A stretch of 25,161 nucleotides of DNA from assembly GCF_000003605.2 (NCBI RefSeq), contig NW_003109086.1:33246-58406 (forward strand), in the 5' to 3' direction. Positions 10,319-22,200 of this stretch are shown here, piece after piece. Made by a program: the position numbers and the translations under genes. The notes beneath the pieces were generated by a model. It had not been told where the DNA came from, made no database searches, and was given only the letters and a program-made list of their open reading frames with translations. The DNA comes from Saccoglossus kowalevskii (taxonomy: Eukaryota; Hemichordata; Enteropneusta; Harrimaniidae). How positions within the stretch are numbered: the stretch's first letter is position 1; every line of letters starts with the position of its first letter.

Positions 10319-10848
10319 TAGCTCCGCTGTTGACTACTGTAAAACATGTTGAAAAAGCGACATGCAAGTTTAGCGAATTGTTGTAAAATGACGTAATAGC
10401 GAAATGTTGATTTAGCGAATCTCTCTTGTCGTTGATTTCCTGTCATCACAATACTTGTCTGTCGCGTGCCAAAACAAATGCACAGTTATCATCTCGATGA
10501 AACCAAAGAAAAACTGTAATTAGGAGGTAATTTCTGTTTACAAATCCCCAAGCCTTGGCCATTTAGAATTTATAATAAAGTCATTAGCGAATCAGTTTTC
10601 TCGCTAAATTCGCTAAAAAGACATGCTCGCGAAAGACATGTTTTACAGTATGTTGAGCGTAGCTTATCATACGAGTGATTGTTCAGCGTCGTCAGTCTTC
10701 TTTATGAAAACTACAATTCTTATTGCTTTGATACTTGGTATACATGTACCTTGGGCAGACCTCTCTTAGATTTGTTCATTTCATTTCTCTAATTTTTATG
10801 AAAATGTTTGGTACAAAGCGATATTTTTTAACTTCTTGTTGAATTGAT
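10319..10848 (+). mobile_element. Truncated second pearl/HINE-like element, split by a MITE
   Basis: The head TAGCTCCGCTGTTGAC at 10319-10334 continues after the inserted MITE as TGTTGAGCGTAGCTTATCAT (10651-10670), then GAGTGATTG and one degraded core unit with a GATACTTGGTATACATGTACC word and GACCTCTCTTAGATTTGTTC. The right end is lost near 10848: no AGCGGAGCT tail or CAGCC/GGCTG hairpin follows. More diverged than the intron 2 copies. Confidence 0.7.
10337..10648. mobile_element. TA-flanked MITE (CTGTAAAACATGT ends)
   Basis: A 312-bp element flanked by TA on both sides (10335-10336 and 10649-10650). Ends CTGTAAAACATGT and ACATGTTTTACAG are perfect inverted repeats. Inverted similarity continues inward with CATG at offset ~24 and TTTAGCGAATT at offset ~32 in both arms, about 43 bp in all. 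TTAGCGAA words recur internally. TA target sites suggest the Tc1/mariner group or another TA-specific DNA transposon; no transposase is encoded. It splits the head of a pearl-like element, so it is the younger insertion. Confidence 0.78.
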
Positions 10849-11520
10849 ATTTTTACATCTTCGCCAGCCAAGGATCATTTAAGCCTCAACATTAACCCTT
10901 GGCAGATTTCTCCAAGATTTACTGTACGTCGCATGCCCTCAAACAATTATAAGATTCACTTTAGCTCATTTGCATCACCCAATCAGAACTCAAAGAAACT
11001 ACCGGTACTACATTACTTGGTAAAATTAAAATGGCGGGATCAAATAAACATGCTGCTAGCTTTTTCTCTGAACGAGCTTACTGATTATTAAAAGAAAGTG
11101 CTTAGTGCTGTATCTGAAGAAAATGACGTATTTGTTGCAAACACAGTCCCTCAACTGTGTTGCAACGAAGACCAAATCAGTTTCGACGGTTTACTAAAAC
11201 GGGACAAATATTTGGACATTCGTCGGCATTCACTTGCCCACAAAACATTTTCAACGTTGGAATAAGATATTTTGGAAACGTGTCAACGATTATAGACCTG
11301 TTCTTGACTGTGTAAATCAGCGTAAAGCCTACACGCTGCCATTGTTTTAATCTGTGATGAGCTCCCAGATTTTCACATTTACGATACAGCAACTCTGATT
11401 GGTGCCGCCAGCTCCTTGGCACGCCCAATCAATTTAGCTGCAGTGAAATACAGTTTTTCCTAACACGATCACGCATTGGTTCGTGGACCAGTTTAGTGAA
11501 ACTGCGATTCGAACGGTATT
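10849..11520. other. CpG-elevated, CCAAT-box-containing patch of unknown nature
   Basis: Lines 11101-11520 contain about 21 CpG in 420 bp by hand count, against about 5 in 12061-12480. There is an octamer ATTTGCAT (10968-10975) 3 bp before CCAAT (10979-10983), further CCAAT/ATTGG at 11398, 11425 and 11475, and AAAATGGCGGG at 11028-11038. The short frame from the ATG at 11031 stops after 17 codons. CCAATCAGA near 10979 and its inverted partner near 11394 could be ends of a degraded transposon. No gene is supported; a promoter or an old element are the alternatives. Confidence 0.4.
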
Positions 11521-12050
11521 TTCAATATGCACCACAAAACATTTATTTTTACATCATTAATATGGAACATTAATATGGAGCAACAATTCTGTAGCTGTCA
11601 TTGTATTTACTTCACAACCTGCATGATACCTAAAGGCTTCCTGTCTACTCACATTGCCCATTTTCAATTAAGTCAAACTTATAATACATCAGTAACAACT
11701 GTCAGGTTTTCAATATGAAGATATGTTGTAAATGTATATAGCATGCCAAGAGCATCCTCGTGAATTTAGTTTTGGGGCTGTATCTTTTAAACTTTTGCAG
11801 GAACATACTAGTGGAGTATGCATTACACATTGACTCATGCTATGGTATTGTGCTTGCAGGGTTATATTGTGTAGAATATTTCTATATTTAACCCAATGCA
11901 ATACCTACTTGATGGGCTGAGTACACGGTGCCTCTCTTGCTTGTGAGATCTTAATTCACTAGGAACATTAGTGTTATGCAGTGCACAACAAACTCGGGCC
12001 CGGGATTCTAAATATAAAACAGCAGTCAAAGTTGTGTACAACCAACAAGA
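11521..12050 (+). other. Gene-free stretch before the convergent poly(A) region
   Basis: AT-rich sequence with short unsupported frames on both strands (63 codons each). No repeat or motif recognised. Confidence 0.45.
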
Positions 12051-12051
12051 A

Positions 12052-12068
12052 AATAAAGTCTTTTTATT
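12052..12068. terminator. Candidate bidirectional poly(A) signal
   Basis: AATAAA on the + strand at 12052-12057 and AATAAA on the - strand (TTTATT at 12063-12068) are separated by 5 bp. The site lies between the convergent GOLGA7 and INPP5F genes and coincides with a change from T-rich to A-rich composition on the + strand. Use as the actual 3' end of either gene is inferred, not shown. Confidence 0.4.
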
Positions 12069-13795
12069 TCAAAGTCAGATGGAAGGAAAGATATCAATAA
12101 CATGTACAACATGAAAGAAATGAGTTATGTAATTTCTAAAATACAATAGTAGACGAAATAACATGTTATTTCGAAAACACAACATTGAATGTTACACTTA
12201 CATGTACATTTACTATAATTTTCAGAGAGTTAGGGGGTTATAAATATACTAAATGGTGGTAAGGTATTTGTAAATTAAAAATATAAATACATACTTTTTA
12301 TACCCTGATAATTTGTGCGCAACCATACAGATTATATACACTTAACTAACAAAACCAATGAAGCTATATTCTTAGTGCGTACAAGTTACATATATTGTAT
12401 GAGGAAATCTTCATCCCCGTACATGGAAGTTTACCAAGAGCTATACAAGATATAATTAGCTATGAAAGTTGATATTTTCAATATAGTTATGCTTGCTGCT
12501 CAACTGATATACACAAGGCTACATATTTCAATCATATATATATACCAGACATTGACCAAAACTCAGCAAACACTTGTTGACAGGTGGCTGCAATGGTATG
12601 TATACAAACTATACACATACACCAACAATTGCATCTAACTGTATACTGGATTATTGAATAACTCAGACATGCTTCATTCACATAAACTTATACACTACTA
12701 ATAAAGCATGTACAATTACCAACAGTTTGTAGCAGCATCACTGAAAAACAAATAGTCTGGATACTTTTATTCAAAACCACACGTGGAATTTGGGTTTCAA
12801 GTATAATACAGACACATGATAAATGTCACATCTTGGTCCTATCGGTGCTGTGCATAACTCGTGTATTGATCTTCCAGTGTTAAAGACAGATAAACTGATT
12901 CTAGAAACAGTGCTAGCCAGAGTAGAACTGTGCAACTTAAAATCTTATGATAAATGCACTATACAAGTCTATACAGTACACAGTGAAATAAATATTACAT
13001 TAATTGCACCAATATAAATTTGTAAATTGGTCACCCTAACAAAGTAACGTCACATAATAACTTGTCATCTTACAAACTGCATAGACTTCAGATACCTGCA
13101 TGATTTAACACAAGTACAAACATAATGTAAATACTAAAGGACATCATTCATTTTGGAAAACCGAGCAGATACTGAATAAACAGGTACTGAATTTCGAATC
13201 TCACAGAAAATACACTGGGCGATGAAGGCTCACATGAAAATATTACTAAATAGCTTTTTTTAATTTAGAAGTGTGCATATGCCACTCAGAGCAGATCTAG
13301 TGCAAAATAATACTCCTCCCAAAACCAAAAACTAATCACCAATATTTAACAATGCCCTCTCGAGCAGAGTGGTATATCAGTTATTTTTCCAGCCCTTGAC
13401 TTTATGGCTTTGATAGATTGTATTGAGATCTGCCTTCTTTTAAATGATGACAAAACTTTGAGCAGAAAATACCAATATATGACAGAGGTGGAACACATCA
13501 AAACAAAATTGAGATACATTGCTGTGTGCAAACGCACACGTTTTAATTAGTCAGTTTTTACCTTTTTAGTTATCTCACTCTGAGTCATGCTAACTGATCA
13601 AGAAACAAAATGGCATTTTGAGACATAGTTTTTGTTTACAAGATTCTGATACTGTATCTATAAACAAGACTTGATTTTTTTTCTCTTGAAAAACGAAATT
13701 TAAGTTCATATATCAAGTTGTAAACCTATATTAAAACAATTTACATATTTGTTGCATTGTAAGCAACAATCGTTGGACAACAAAGCATGTGATAC
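12069..13795 (-). other. Gene-free A-rich stretch, putative INPP5F downstream/3' UTR
   Basis: No exon on either strand. The + strand turns A-rich (24 A to 17 T in 12661-12720), as expected if it is the template of - strand transcription. Several TACATGTA-type words are present. Confidence 0.4.
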
Positions 13796-14004
13796 TACTA
13801 TCAAATACTTTATTTTAGCTGGAATTAATTTTTGCTGAAAATAGTGTTTTGTATGGAATTTATTTTCATTGATTTTTGATGAGTTGAATGTAAAATATAG
13901 AAAAAAAAGTATATTCACTGGATTTTATATTTTTCAAGGAATCATTCCCTCAGCGAAAATTAATTCCAAGCGAAAATAAAGTATTTTAAAGTACCCTGAT
14001 AGTA
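13796..14004. mobile_element. Candidate MITE with long imperfect terminal inverted repeats
   Basis: Left arm TACTATCA (13796-13803), then ATACTTTATTTT, GAATTAATTTT and GCTGA. The right arm carries TCAGC, AAAATTAATTC, AAAATAAAGTAT, a 10-bp insertion and TGATAGTA (13997-14004). The arms are about 45 bp and span 209 bp around an AT-rich centre with no coding capacity. TA at both ends would fit a TA-specific DNA transposon, but the palindromic ends make the exact duplication ambiguous. Confidence 0.6.
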
Positions 14005-14657
14005 TACAAAATGTATCTACTGAACACTAGCACCAGTTATAGTCTCAGGAGATGTAATGGATAAACATGATTGTGCAGTGTTGAGCAGGTACATTGTAAT
14101 ACTCCCATATCTGCTCTATTTGAAGTACATGCTGGATCATTATGACTTATTGTGACCATGTGTGTGTCATTTACATGAGCACATATGCTAATAATGGATC
14201 AAATTTGGTACATAACACACCGGTAGTATTATACCAGTAAGCCACGGCTGGTTATTGTGTCACTTGTAACCCTGAATTTCAATATTAACATTTTCAATGT
14301 CCAAGAATCAAAATACATATTTGTCACAAAAAGGGCTTGCATTTAACACTTGAAAACACACCTGAAGTGTTGTAAAGTTAGGTAAGCTCTTTAATGCCAA
14401 TGGCAGATAAAAGACTTGTGTTAAAGAAAAGAAAAACAGACTTTTTAAAAAATTATGAAAGATGAAAAAACGCTTAAGATTAAAAATAAATAAATAAGCC
14501 ATGCATCATGGAATTACTTGTTTGTTTTTTTAGTACTTAATTAATACACACACACAAATTCATTTTACATTCAGTGGATCAAGCTATTAGCATAGGTTAG
14601 GTGAACTGACATACCGTATTAATCTGGGTTTGGTTCAAGTCACCTTTTCACAGGCTT

Positions 14658-14694
14658 TCACGTGACTCATTTCAAAAGTACTATTGACCAATAG
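14658..14694. promoter_or_regulatory. Clustered E-box, AP-1 and CCAAT motifs
   Basis: TCACGTGA (14658-14665) overlaps TGACTCA (14663-14669), and CTATTGACCAATAG, a palindrome containing a CCAAT box, follows at 14681-14694. The motifs are exact, but short words occur by chance and no transcription start is known here. Confidence 0.25.
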
Positions 14695-16808
14695 AATGCA
14701 GCTCTTCTCAAAACTCGAACAACCTGTTGCCAGGCATTAATAAATAATGCATGTTTTCAATACTTTAATCTTTGCATCTCAAGCAAAATGTACAGCAAAA
14801 AAAGGGGCTGGCAATCTTTTTATATAATTTGCCAACAAAAACGTTGTGCGAAACACATTTACCAGTAACAGAATAAATCTGGCAGATCAGCACAAGTACC
14901 AACAGTATTCTGAATGAGATTGTAAATGTTGGATTGCGAAAATGTGAAAACAATGTTCATTTTGTCAGAGTTGAACATCAATTAAAAAATATGGCAAATA
15001 TGCAGTGAATGCTTTAACTAAAAATAAAACAGGAATAATTCAAGATCCGATAATTTTCATTTTAATCTCCTTTCAATCACTTTTTAGATACATGCATAAG
15101 TACCTAACTTTTAAAATTCAAAATTCACACAAAATATATTTCAATCATATATTATTATATATACCGTAATGTAATTATATTGTCCACGCATACCATACCA
15201 TATCTAGCTAACCTAAAATTGAATTAGGGTACATGTGCATGCATGCATACATTGCTCAGTGACTAAGTGCTATTTTTATGTATGCAAGACAAATTGGATT
15301 TTGCATAGACATATATTGCACAGAATACAAATAATCTACATATACATGTAATGTACTCACTTTTAGGAATGACCAACATTCATGTGACAAACTGATATGT
15401 CAAATGTTATGCAGTCTGTGAAAAAAGGCTAACTGTACCTCACAGTTACAATATCACCTAAGTTCCACTAAGGATTTATTATAAGGGCATGCAACTCGTG
15501 TGATATACGATGAAGATCCCACATTTGGAATTAAATTACAAAATGATCACAAAATAATAAAACATGTACTAACAAATACTTATAGATACGAGTGAGTCTT
15601 GAAATGCTCAAATTGTTTTTTCTAGTGTCCTTACATATTTTTAGAACATGTATTACATTTATCTTTTGCCTATTCCATTACTAAGATGATCCACAATCAA
15701 GCCTTTCGAAAATAATCATAGCATTGTATGGATCTTATTTACATATCACCATATATGGATAACTATTACAGTTGCATACCCTTAGGTACTACCAGTATAC
15801 CTTATAAAACCTAGGACCTGAACATCTCATTATTATGCAAAATACCCCCAGTATAGCATCCAGTATGCCAATAAATATGAATCAAACACTTTACAAATGT
15901 ACATTCATGTACTTGTGATGCCAAGTTTTTCATACAAAACTAATTTGGCCTATAGTACTGCTGACTCACTGAGCCAGTAGGTTTAATATTATATAAATAA
16001 AAACATTTCAATCATAAGGGAAAATCGGTCAGTTGGCGTATACATGATAAATAAATGTGATCAATTTACTGATTTTTACTATACAGAGGCAATCATCTTG
16101 AATACAGCTTGAAACTCAATATAAAAGAGACAGTAGAGAAACAGGTTGCATACAAACACCCTATTACACAAAGGACATCTGTCATCTAACTCAGGAGCCA
16201 ATCAGTAAAGGCCTTACAGTCAGCCTTACATTTTGGTTTCATAAACCCTGGAAAAGATTTTTCGTGTAATGGGTTTTTCGTATGCAAGGGATTTTTCCAC
16301 ACAAAAAACAATAAATTCACCAAAATGTTGTTAGCGGTTAGCTTAATGTTACATGTACCCCAATGAAATGTTTGGCTGTAAAAGTTTGTTGTTTTTGCAC
16401 TGATGTGTAGGAATCTGAAAAACCCATTGCTCAACTTGTCTCAAGTCGTATTCAAGATGGCTGCCCCCAAATAGTAAATATCGATAGATTAATCAAATCT
16501 ATTTTATTATCACTTGTACGCCAGCTGATGGTGGTTAAAAGTGTGTTAGTTTCTAAAAACAGACTAGTCTAAGTAATAATCAATTTCCCGAAGTCAGCAC
16601 GATGGATCCAATTTATCAGTAAGTACATTCTGAGTTGGCACCCTCAGTGATGATGTTGGAATCAAAGAAGGTACCCTGTGCATGTACATGTGCGATGGCA
16701 TTGTGAGACGAAAATTGAGAGGATTATATTCATAGCAGGTACAATTAAAGTACATACGAAAGCTTACATTTGTAGTAAGAAGTGTCCATAAACTGAGACA
16801 ATGTATAT

Positions 16809-16822
16809 GTGTGTGTGTGTGT
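16809..16822. repeat. (GT)7 microsatellite
   Basis: Seven GT units about 30 nt beyond the INPP5F stop codon, so inside its 3' UTR as (AC)7. Confidence 0.9.
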
Positions 16823-16850
16823 AAAAAATCATGAAATGTATATTCAGTGA

Positions 16851-18285
16851 TTATAGTTGTATGAATTGGGTCAGACAATTCTTAGATCTCAGTCTCATTT
16901 CTAGGGAAACCATGCTTTTGACTTGCCTCTGTCTCCGGGAGCCACGCCTCATCAGAGGAAGATTGATACTTGTGATATGTTCACGTATTCTACTCATGGG
17001 GGACGCCGTCGGGCTTGAAGCAATGGATGAATTGTTACTTTCAATTTCAGCTGCACCAGAATATGGCGGTTTGGTGTCACTCCTTCCAGGTGATGACACT
17101 GATATGGCGTAATCTGTCAAGCAGTTTTCACTTTGTGACTTAACAGGACTGCGTGGTGGTTCAATAGATGCCATTGATAGCACATTCAGTTGTTGGCTTG
17201 ATGATTCACTGCTCACAGTTTGTGCTGTAGATGATGTAATCGACAGCGATTCATTTGTGACTTGCTCAGCTTTACCACCATTATAGTTGACATCACCATT
17301 AACACACTGAGCTGTTCCACAACCCAGTGTCCTAGTGAGTGAGTCATCAACTGAATCATCTGTTAGGACATCATCAATGATATCTTCAAGGATCTCATCA
17401 GAACTATCATGCTGACAAAAATCCCTACCATTTGGAATCAGCGGTTCTGTTGAAATACTAAATTTTATACTAGAAGCTCCTAGTAATTTAATCTCTCCCT
17501 GCTCATCCTCATCACTATCAACTGTAAAATTCACACCCTTTTTTTGCTCCTTAACATATGCTTCTTCCTCCAGCAATTCAAAGTTGATTGTTTCCGCTAA
17601 GTCCCTGCCCTCGTGGCTAACACTGATTGTCCTTTCTAATCTTTGCATTGCCTTTTCATGAAGTTTCCGTCTTATTTCATCTGACAGTTCATCACATGAC
17701 AAGAAATCAATTTCTTGCAGAGAGTTATTAAAGCTGCTTTTCCTGGCTGCGATTATACCGCAACTTGGCAGCACAATATCACTATCATCAGTGTCCACTT
17801 CTTTGTCTACAAAATCCCTCAAATCATCGTCATTGGAATGTTCGCTTAGATTACACACCACATCGTCAGCAACATCATTACCATCAATCAACACACCATA
17901 GTCTTCATTATCTGATGAACTACTACTTGGGGGAAGAGAAAATGCCTCCATCTCTGTGCTGTCTTTACTTTCAGTGCTGTCTTGCGGCAACACACCCTTT
18001 TGATGCCTCATCGAGGTACTACCACCTGCTGATCTTTTCAGTTTGACCTTCCGAATAGGATTAAAACTTGATATTTTAGTTTTCACATTTTTTATATAAG
18101 CCTTCGCCTGATCTCCAGCTCTTGATACCCTTGGTGTGAATGTGCTAGCACCACTACGGTGAGAACGTGGCGGTGGTACCGGCTTTTTCTGAACCATTTC
18201 TCGAGTAAGGTTTTCTTTTATCCAAGCCGAAAGTCGGGTCTGTGAAGATATACTAATGACCTCTTCAGGGGGTTTGCTTTTCCTC
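16851..18285 (-). CDS. INPP5F: INPP5F last coding exon (disordered C-terminal tail)
   Basis: The acceptor (CCTTGGGCCAG on the minus strand) precedes 18285. The exon enters with one base completing an Arg codon, then RKSKPPEEVISISSQ, and is open for 477 further codons to TAA at 16853-16851. The Met at 18197 is internal, because the frame is open and family-like up to the acceptor. Counting from that Met: a PVPPPRSHR proline motif (6-14), a basic stretch (36-55), acidic Ser clusters (79-100, 119-140, 226-236, 263-287), VLPSCGIIA (142-150), a charged helical stretch (171-222), SP sites (349-402) and a basic C-terminus (403-437). Mostly predicted disorder, with likely phosphorylation. Confidence 0.93.
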
Positions 18286-19167
18286 CTGGCCCAAGGGAAA
18301 AAAAGGCAAATGAATATATTTTGATTAATTTAATAAAATGTTGATGGTCTAGATGGTATTATTTCAAGTCTTGAGGCACCATAATAAAATCCTGAGCATC
18401 CATGAAAGTGTTATTGAAATCGGAAAAATGATTTTTCAGATATCAGTGGAACAGACACACAGACACACATGAACACAGACAGGGTAAACCCGAAGACATG
18501 AAAAATGAGTCAGTACCACACTGCATTCTGATTGGACAATAACAGACTTGACCTCAACTCATCATGGCGGAAATCAATTTGCTTCAAGAGTTTGCACACG
18601 ACAGAAAACATTTGAACGTATATGATGACAATCTTGTCTTCAACTGTTTTCCACAAACTTGTATTGTGAATGTTAAATTTTCCGATGTATGAAGTGGTGG
18701 CATGGTGACGAAAAGTTGTCATTTTAATAATTTTTTTGAGGTGTTTGAGTGACATTGGACGCCAATTTGGTTGAATAGGATAGATATACATGTATACTAT
18801 CATTGATTTAAAGTTGCACTGGGAGATCATTTGTCATTTATTGGGTTCTTCGAGTTATTGTCTGAAATATCTGTCTTAATTTGCATGAATTGTTTGGAAT
18901 ATATACTGAACACTTGCATTTCCCATAATTCATGTTAATATAGACCATCATACATTTCACACAATAGTCCCAAACATCCCAAAGAAGCAATAGGAATGAT
19001 CTCAGAGTGTAACATATGGTATGTTCCCAATCCAAAATATTTCATGATGTAATTTTGAAAACGGAGATATCTTTACCTTTCCAATTTACCATCAACAACT
19101 TTCAGCCCCAGGGAATTAGCAGCTCTGGATGTAGCAAATGCTTCAACTATGGTATGAAAGATTACTA

Positions 19168-19203
<36 letters not shown>

Positions 19204-22200
19204 CATTCATCTTAATATATCAGGACAGTAAGTTCTATAAATCCATGTCACTAAATAAGACGCAATTAGAATCTAATTGCAGGATTTTAAATTCAACAGG
19301 AAAACAAAATACAAATCTAGAGCAATCCATAGGTAAATTTACAAACCCCGAGCCTCACTGTCAGCTTTAGATGGTAGCGCCCTCAACGTGTGAAAGTAGC
19401 CAACCTCACTACCATAACAGTGATGTATTCTCAAGCATGTGAACTTTGACTTAAAAAGTGAAGGTTCAGGACCTGGAAAAGCACAAGAAAGTTAATAATG
19501 TAACTGCACTCCTAGGATAAAAGCCTATAGTGTGCTCTCAAGGAAAAGACATGCTACTTGTACTGTCCATGCAACATGTGAGATAACATATAAACATGCT
19601 ATATATAGTAGTGTCATAATGGTAAATAGTCTAAAAAGAATGAAAAAAAATTCATGTACTCCAGCAGTTTCTGAAGACTGAATGAAATCAAAATATTAAA
19701 TGAAAATTTGATAGTCTCATTGACAGGTTATATTCTCCATAGGAAGTGACACTAAACAGGTTCATGTCATATCCTTGTTAGCTCCTAATAGTAGAAACAG
19801 TTATTAATAATCATAACTCAACACACTACACATTTGTTAAAGAAACACATGATTATTATATGTGCGATCAATATGTTACAAAGTACATATTTTTAATAAG
19901 CATTATTTTCAGCAGATTTATTTATTTCCTGTATTATAAAGCACATCCATTCAGGAACTCACAGAAATTGTTTAAATTTTGAATGTGGCTTCACTTGGTA
20001 GAGGATAGTGATTTCAAGTGATAAATAGAAGAAAAGATAAATCATGGGAATTTCTTGATCAGCTGACTTATACTGTGTAAAGTACATGTGATATTATGAT
20101 GAGGTTAGGTCAAAGTACATCTGGGTGCATGATAACAGAGCTCTTCATTCACACATGCGAATACACTTTTAGAGATGTGCTTTCAATACGAGGAATTATT
20201 GTTTTTCAATGGAATGATTAGCAAATTTCAATATAATATTATAGTTGATATATGCCCTTTTAGCAGTTTATAAATGTCATTTAAATGATTTTAATATTAA
20301 ATTTTTATACTGCATTTATTAACATGGAGTATGACTTTGATGACGGAAACACTGTCTCCTTAAAATGGTGCATCAGAGCATACATGTACCTGTATAGTCA
20401 AACTGAAGTGAAGATGCAATGATAAGAAAAGAATAAAATAACATGCATCTGATAAATCCTGATGAACAGAATGATAATAGGTGTGTAGTGAATGTATGTT
20501 TAAGTAGATATGGCCTGTCAAGGTTGAATACATGTATGACAGATCTAGGAACAATTTCAGGGTAGTATTGCATTCCCAGTTCCACGTCACTGCCTTTATA
20601 AAAAGAGGACATGAATAAATGGGCACCAAAATTTAACACAATGGAGCCAAAAACAATTTATTCTCATAAAACATATGGTAACATTTGATAATAACAAAAG
20701 CAAGAATGGGTCACTAAACTCATCCTATATTATGTTCCTCACTGAGTTGGAATGAAGCTCAAACTAAAATTGTATACATGAACAATTTAATACAAATCAA
20801 CCATATCTGATTACAGTTACAACGAATATAAACCTGTAAGCAAATTTAAATTTATTTTTGGTTTAACGTGGTAGCTAGCATTGCTCTTAAGAATGGTCAG
20901 TGTAAGTTTTCTCAGGCTTCAGTGAAAAAACTTAATCAATAAACTGCACATACAGTACTGATTGGGGGTGTAATCTCAAAATTGTACACAGTCCGTTTTA
21001 TAGCAGGCGAGTGAACGGGGGGGGGGGGGGGGCATTTATCTATAGACTTATTATATACATGTAACCAAATAAATACACTAGGGTGCCATGGTGTTTTGTA
21101 AATCAATGGCCCCAATGATAATGGTAGAACCTGATAAAATAGTACAACAACTGAAGCCTTGCCATGTAAAATATTCAAGAGGCTGCTGCTGCTGAGTTGT
21201 TGGATTAGTGAAGTCAAATGTATGGAGGTGTTTGGTTCGATTGATGCTTCAAAACATCTCCACAGCTACAATGAATATTCATCACCTAAGACACTCCCAC
21301 CAAACAAAAAGTTAACCAATTTTTCAATACCTAACAGTTGTGCAAATAAAACAATGTAAAACTAACGAGGTGAAAACTAATATTATATTCATAAAGGAAT
21401 ACATGCACTGAACAACCTCCAAACAATCCCCACAATATCTCATGACCTGCATTTACATTTATAAGCACAATTGTTCGACTGTGTAAAAAAACAAAAACAT
21501 TTTGGATTTTAAGGGCATGTAATAAACAATATATTTCTACATACTAGTAATCTAGACAAATGACACTGTTTTAAATTATACACTGTCAAAAAATTCATAT
21601 AATTACAAAGATTATTGATAAAAAAGTGACAAGAGACTGTAAATAAATAAATTTAACATTCAACATGTTGTTATTCTATAAAACAATGGGATCATAGGGG
21701 AAACTCATAAGGCTCCACCACAGGGCTGGACTGCAGAACTATAAACCAATGCACAGCACAGCACAGCACAGCACCGCACCATCCACTGAATGACCACATG
21801 TTTTACTTGTACCTGTTAGTTTGAATGAACATACATAAGGTGATATATATCAGACAGAGAAGACAAGCATGAAACATTCCAAAGGGTAAAGTGTTTAAGG
21901 AATAACAGAAGGATGGATGTTTGGATGACCAGACACACTACATAGTACATGTACTTACATATGAACAATTGCTCAAAATGAAGCTCGCTTTCCCCTGTAA
22001 TGTTAAAAAGTGATGGCAAAAGACAAAATGACTTTATCAAGCATGCAATACATATATTATCATCATGCAACCATTATTAACAAAGTTATATGTGTGTGCA
22101 AAAATAACTAGCATTATTTTATTAAAAGTTTGTTAAGTATAAACCACATAAATTGGACATGCACTCAAGTAGGAAGTGAACTTAAAGAAATTCTTATCAG

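Larger units (their letters stand above)
14005..16850 (-). other. INPP5F 3' UTR / downstream region
   Basis: No coding exon is visible. The stretch is A-rich on the + strand (29 A to 16 T in 15541-15600). The nearest clear - strand AATAAA to the INPP5F stop is at 16508-16503, about 340 nt downstream, with many alternatives further on. AAGATGGCTGCC near 16455-16466 resembles a YY1 site. Short open frames are unsupported. Confidence 0.45.

Noticed and set aside
11177-11428. 83-codon minus frame in the CpG-elevated patch
   Set aside because: No recognisable protein features; surrounding frames are full of stops.
16240-16310. Degenerate short direct repeats (AAAAATC/CCCTTGCATACG-type) near 16.25 kb
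   Set aside because: Only two imperfect units; not enough to call a tandem repeat or element.
16831-17112. 93-codon + strand frame overlapping the INPP5F last exon
   Set aside because: Antisense shadow of the INPP5F coding sequence.
18510-18830. 106-codon open frame on the minus strand in the INPP5F intron
   Set aside because: No family features and no fit to INPP5F, whose splice junctions join 19077 directly to 18285 in phase.
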